From: Agrypnia vestita
Lineage: Eukaryota > Arthropoda > Insecta > Trichoptera > Phryganeidae
DNA: 64,000 bases
NCBI GenBank assembly: GCA_016648135.1
Contig: JADDOH010005135.1
Span: 62,001 to 126,000, forward strand
Direction of reading: 5' to 3'
Shown piece by piece: positions 61,881 to 64,000 of this stretch. The position numbers and the translations under genes were made by a program. The notes beneath the pieces were generated by a model. It saw only the letters and a list, made by a program, of their open reading frames with translations, did no database searches and was not told the origin of the DNA. The stretch's first letter is position 1. Each line of letters opens with the position of its first letter.

Positions 61881-61995
61881 TCGAAACAAACTCTCCGCGT
61901 AGCCTAGACCCGCGCTATTTATACGTGAACACGTTTGTTTCGAAACTTCGAGAATATTATTTTCCTTTCTAGTGTTTAGGTGGAGGTTCCCGTCG
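61880..61995 (-). promoter_or_regulatory. Family P promoter segment with HSE and TATA box, minus strand
   Basis: Minus strand: GAA/TTC units within AATATTCTCGAAGTTTCG (three perfect units at 61942-61954 plus one near-match) lie about 20 bp upstream of CGTATAAATAGCGCGGGTCT (TATAAATA at 61916-61923). The TATA context matches that at 55294-55306, so this is a family P relative. Confidence 0.5.
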
Positions 61996-63295
61996 CAATT
62001 AGATTGTTACAGACGTTTGTATATGGTTCCTGAGTGCTGAGTGGCTGTCCTAGAACGTAATAGAGGTTTCCATAGTCATTGTCTTCGTTGACAGATTACA
62101 AGGGATTCTGAAGGTAACCTATTTTACTTCGTTACTAGGGATGTGAATTATTTGAAATATATAAATTTGAAATGCAAATACAAAATACCTATTTTTATTT
62201 TGTATATATCTATTTTCAAAGTGCATGTTCTAATTCATTTAAAATACTTTAATAAACATATTTTGTATTTGAAAAATGCAATATGCTTATCTTTAATTTT
62301 TTATTTCATGCTTCGTACTTTTTACACTTTTAATTTCATAAAAAATTCTTTTTTTATGAACGCACCCATCGTAAGTGTTGCCAATATTGAGATTAACTCT
62401 TATCTGTAGCTTGTGATAATGCCAACATTATAATAGATCTTGAAACACCACAATATTTAAAATATGATGACAATAGAATAAATTTTTTGAACAATATTCT
62501 ACTGTGAAATTTTTTTCTTTAAATATAATACTTGTTTCTTTTTTCATTTGGTGGAATGATAATGAGACCACAGACAAAACATGAAAGATGAACTGTTTGA
62601 ATAAATATTAGTCTTAAAATCAGCGAAATACATGACTTTCTAACTTAACTAACTAAAGGTATTTTAATCAAATAAAGGTATTATGAAAATACGTATTTTG
62701 CATTTTGAATTTAAATAATTTTCTTTAAAACTATTTTGCATTTGCATTTAAAATAGAATAGTAACCATATATTTGCATTTTGAATTTAAATACTTTAAAT
62801 AAACTATGTTTTGTTCGTTACGATAGTTACAAAAATATTTACATGATTCGAGCCAGTGTCAACTAAGTCTACAGTACCGAAGAGGACAGGTTAACTATAA
62901 AAAATAATAACACGAATTGAACGTATTTATACAGAAAGAAACCAGCCACGCAAAACCCAAACTGAGATAAAAGTAATACTTACGTGAAAAGGGAGACTAA
63001 TTAAATCTACATAGCAACGTGAATATTCTCTACATTAAGAATTTACATTTTAATTTTAAAAGGATTTAAAATAGATTTTAAAGATGTTGGTGTTTTTGCA
63101 TTTTATGAAGTCTCGAAATGAGATTTTTGCGACAGCAAAATTTTCAGAAAGCAATTATTATAAATGTTTGTTTGAAAGCGACCTGGTCGTTCTTAGCGCA
63201 ATATAGAATATACCTTATTTTGATAAAAATATTATTTTTCATAGTTGTAGACTGCTTTATAAGACTACGATCAAATAACATACAAAGGTAGACAT
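61996..63295. other. AT-rich spacer, nothing recognised
   Basis: Several AAATACTTTAAATA-type repeats around 62160-62260 and 62650-62820 (TTTGCATTTTGAATTTAAAT) look like a loose low-complexity repeat. The 88-codon frame at 62143 is an AT-rich chance frame. Confidence 0.3.
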
Positions 63296-63552
63296 AAATA
63301 TATATATATATATATTGTTTTGCTTAATCATCAGCCTTATTGGTGGGAGACTTTCATGTCACCCGCGAACAAGTACGGCTAGTCCATAACTTTTGAGGCC
63401 TTTTTAGCTTTGACAATGGCACGTGATTCCGTGTCGAAACGTCGGCCTTGGTCTTCTCACGAAGACCATTTACAGAAAACGCGAGGGAGTCCAGAAGTTC
63501 CTTTTGTTACATATATCTTATATATATAGATATCTATATATATATATATATA
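63296..63552. repeat. TA microsatellites flanking a possible hammerhead motif
   Basis: TATATATATATATAT runs at 63298-63315 and 63523-63552 border a less AT-rich segment that holds the family E motif. The segment may be a small element inserted in or mobilised with TA repeats. Confidence 0.5.
63407..63446 (+). ncRNA. Hammerhead-like motif, family E, with U3-A8 core
   Basis: Stem I GCU/GGC, core UUGACAA (C3 to U and G8 to A together), extra U, stem II GGCACG/CGUGUC (6 bp, one wobble) with loop UGAUUC, GAA, self-complementary ACGU, C17. As in family F, the two core changes would preserve a 3-8 base pair. Confidence 0.45.
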
Positions 63553-63721
63553 TTCTAGTATACTTCCATTAAAATCGACTAGCGAGAAGACGTCAAAGCT
63601 TCGTTTGATATTCTCGTAAACAGTCGATTACTTCCCGAATAAAAATGGAATAATATAAATAAGTGAATTAATAATTCAAAAAGAAACATATAACTATCAA
63701 ATATTGACGACTTATTAAGTA

Positions 63722-63794
63722 GCTGGGATAGTGAAATTAGTATCAGGTTGTCCGCGTAAGACAAAGGTCTGTGGTTCGAATCCAGGTTCCAGCA
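63722..63794 (+). pseudogene. tRNA-like sequence, 73 nt (tRNA pseudogene or SINE head)
   Basis: It folds by eye with acceptor GCTGGGA/TTCCAGC (7 bp) and discriminator A, anticodon stem TTGTC/GACAA (5 bp), 7-nt loop CGCGTAA (anticodon position CGT, threonine), 5-nt variable loop and T-loop TTCGAAT. Defects: G at position 33 instead of U, a three-pair D-stem, one T-stem mismatch and no invariant GG in the D-loop. No TTTT terminator directly follows; AT-rich text does. More likely a pseudogene or SINE head than a working tRNA. Confidence 0.5.
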
Positions 63795-63854
63795 TTTAAT
63801 TTTTCAGTTTTATTATTTGATATTTGTGTGTTTCTCTTGATTTCATTTATTTAT

Positions 63855-63859
<5 letters not shown>

Positions 63860-63886
<27 letters not shown>

Positions 63887-63888
63887 GA
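63860..63888. repeat. (AT)n microsatellite
   Basis: About 14 AT units. Downstream text to the window end is unassigned. Confidence 0.9.
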
Positions 63889-64000
63889 GGGGCTGATTTT
63901 CAAAAGATTTTCAAAATGAGCCCCTAATAACCCGATTACAACTACAGACGCAGTAAATGAACATATTAATTAATATAACTAACAATAACGGAATTTCCAA

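Noticed and set aside
1..64000. Bacterial-type operons, rRNA genes, riboswitches or viral genomes
   Set aside because: No long collinear ORFs, no rRNA-like conserved blocks, and no viral protein signatures were seen on either strand.

Overview
The window looks like gene-poor, repeat-dense nuclear DNA of an insect, most plausibly a moth or butterfly. The evidence is the strong AT richness, spliceosomal splice-site signals, a DD34D mariner with TA target duplications, tRNA-derived SINEs, many 5'-truncated LINE 3' ends, Helitron-like CTAG ends, and a short TTAGG array (the usual insect telomere unit). Nothing bacterial, organellar or viral is visible. The order-level assignment is inference.

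Host coding signal is very thin. On the minus strand two short, phase-compatible exon candidates (6173-6256, then 2272-2349) have good acceptor and donor signals and one open frame. The simplest reading is that much of the window is intron or flank of one large minus-strand gene that I cannot name. Almost everything else recognisable is mobile-element debris.

Layout. 0-10 kb: tandem duplications, a head-to-head SINE pair, the two exon candidates, a TTAA-flanked piggyBac-like element with a hammerhead repeat pair nested in it, and more SINEs. 10-13.5 kb: a Helitron-like end carrying a dense heat-shock-element array, LINE and SINE fragments, and a Penelope-like terminal repeat. 15-19.3 kb: Helitron-like pieces and a LINE fragment split by an almost intact 1.25-kb mariner (17112-18361). 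22-24.6 kb: a hammerhead-like motif and a long fold-back element. 25-31.3 kb: SINEs, a Penelope-like GIY-YIG endonuclease fragment followed by its hammerhead-bearing repeat, a SINE palindrome, and three more hammerhead-bearing repeat families. 32-44 kb: LINE pieces, inverted Penelope repeats, a hAT MITE with perfect 8-bp duplications, and two copies of a 0.9-kb TTAA-flanked element. 46-64 kb: more of the same families, a mariner MITE that keeps the transposase DNA-binding N-terminus, the second hAT MITE, a Jockey/CR1-like RT fragment, Helitron-like copies and a tRNA-like pseudogene.

Most interesting content: at least six sequence-distinct hammerhead ribozyme families (about twenty sites), called A to F here. 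They share three traits: a short self-complementary stem III, one extra nucleotide between A9 and stem II, and frequent arrangement as head-to-head inverted pairs. Family A lies directly downstream of recognisable Penelope-like GIY-YIG coding sequence. Two families replace the core C3-G8 pair by U3-A8. All readings are by eye; no alignment or folding program was run.
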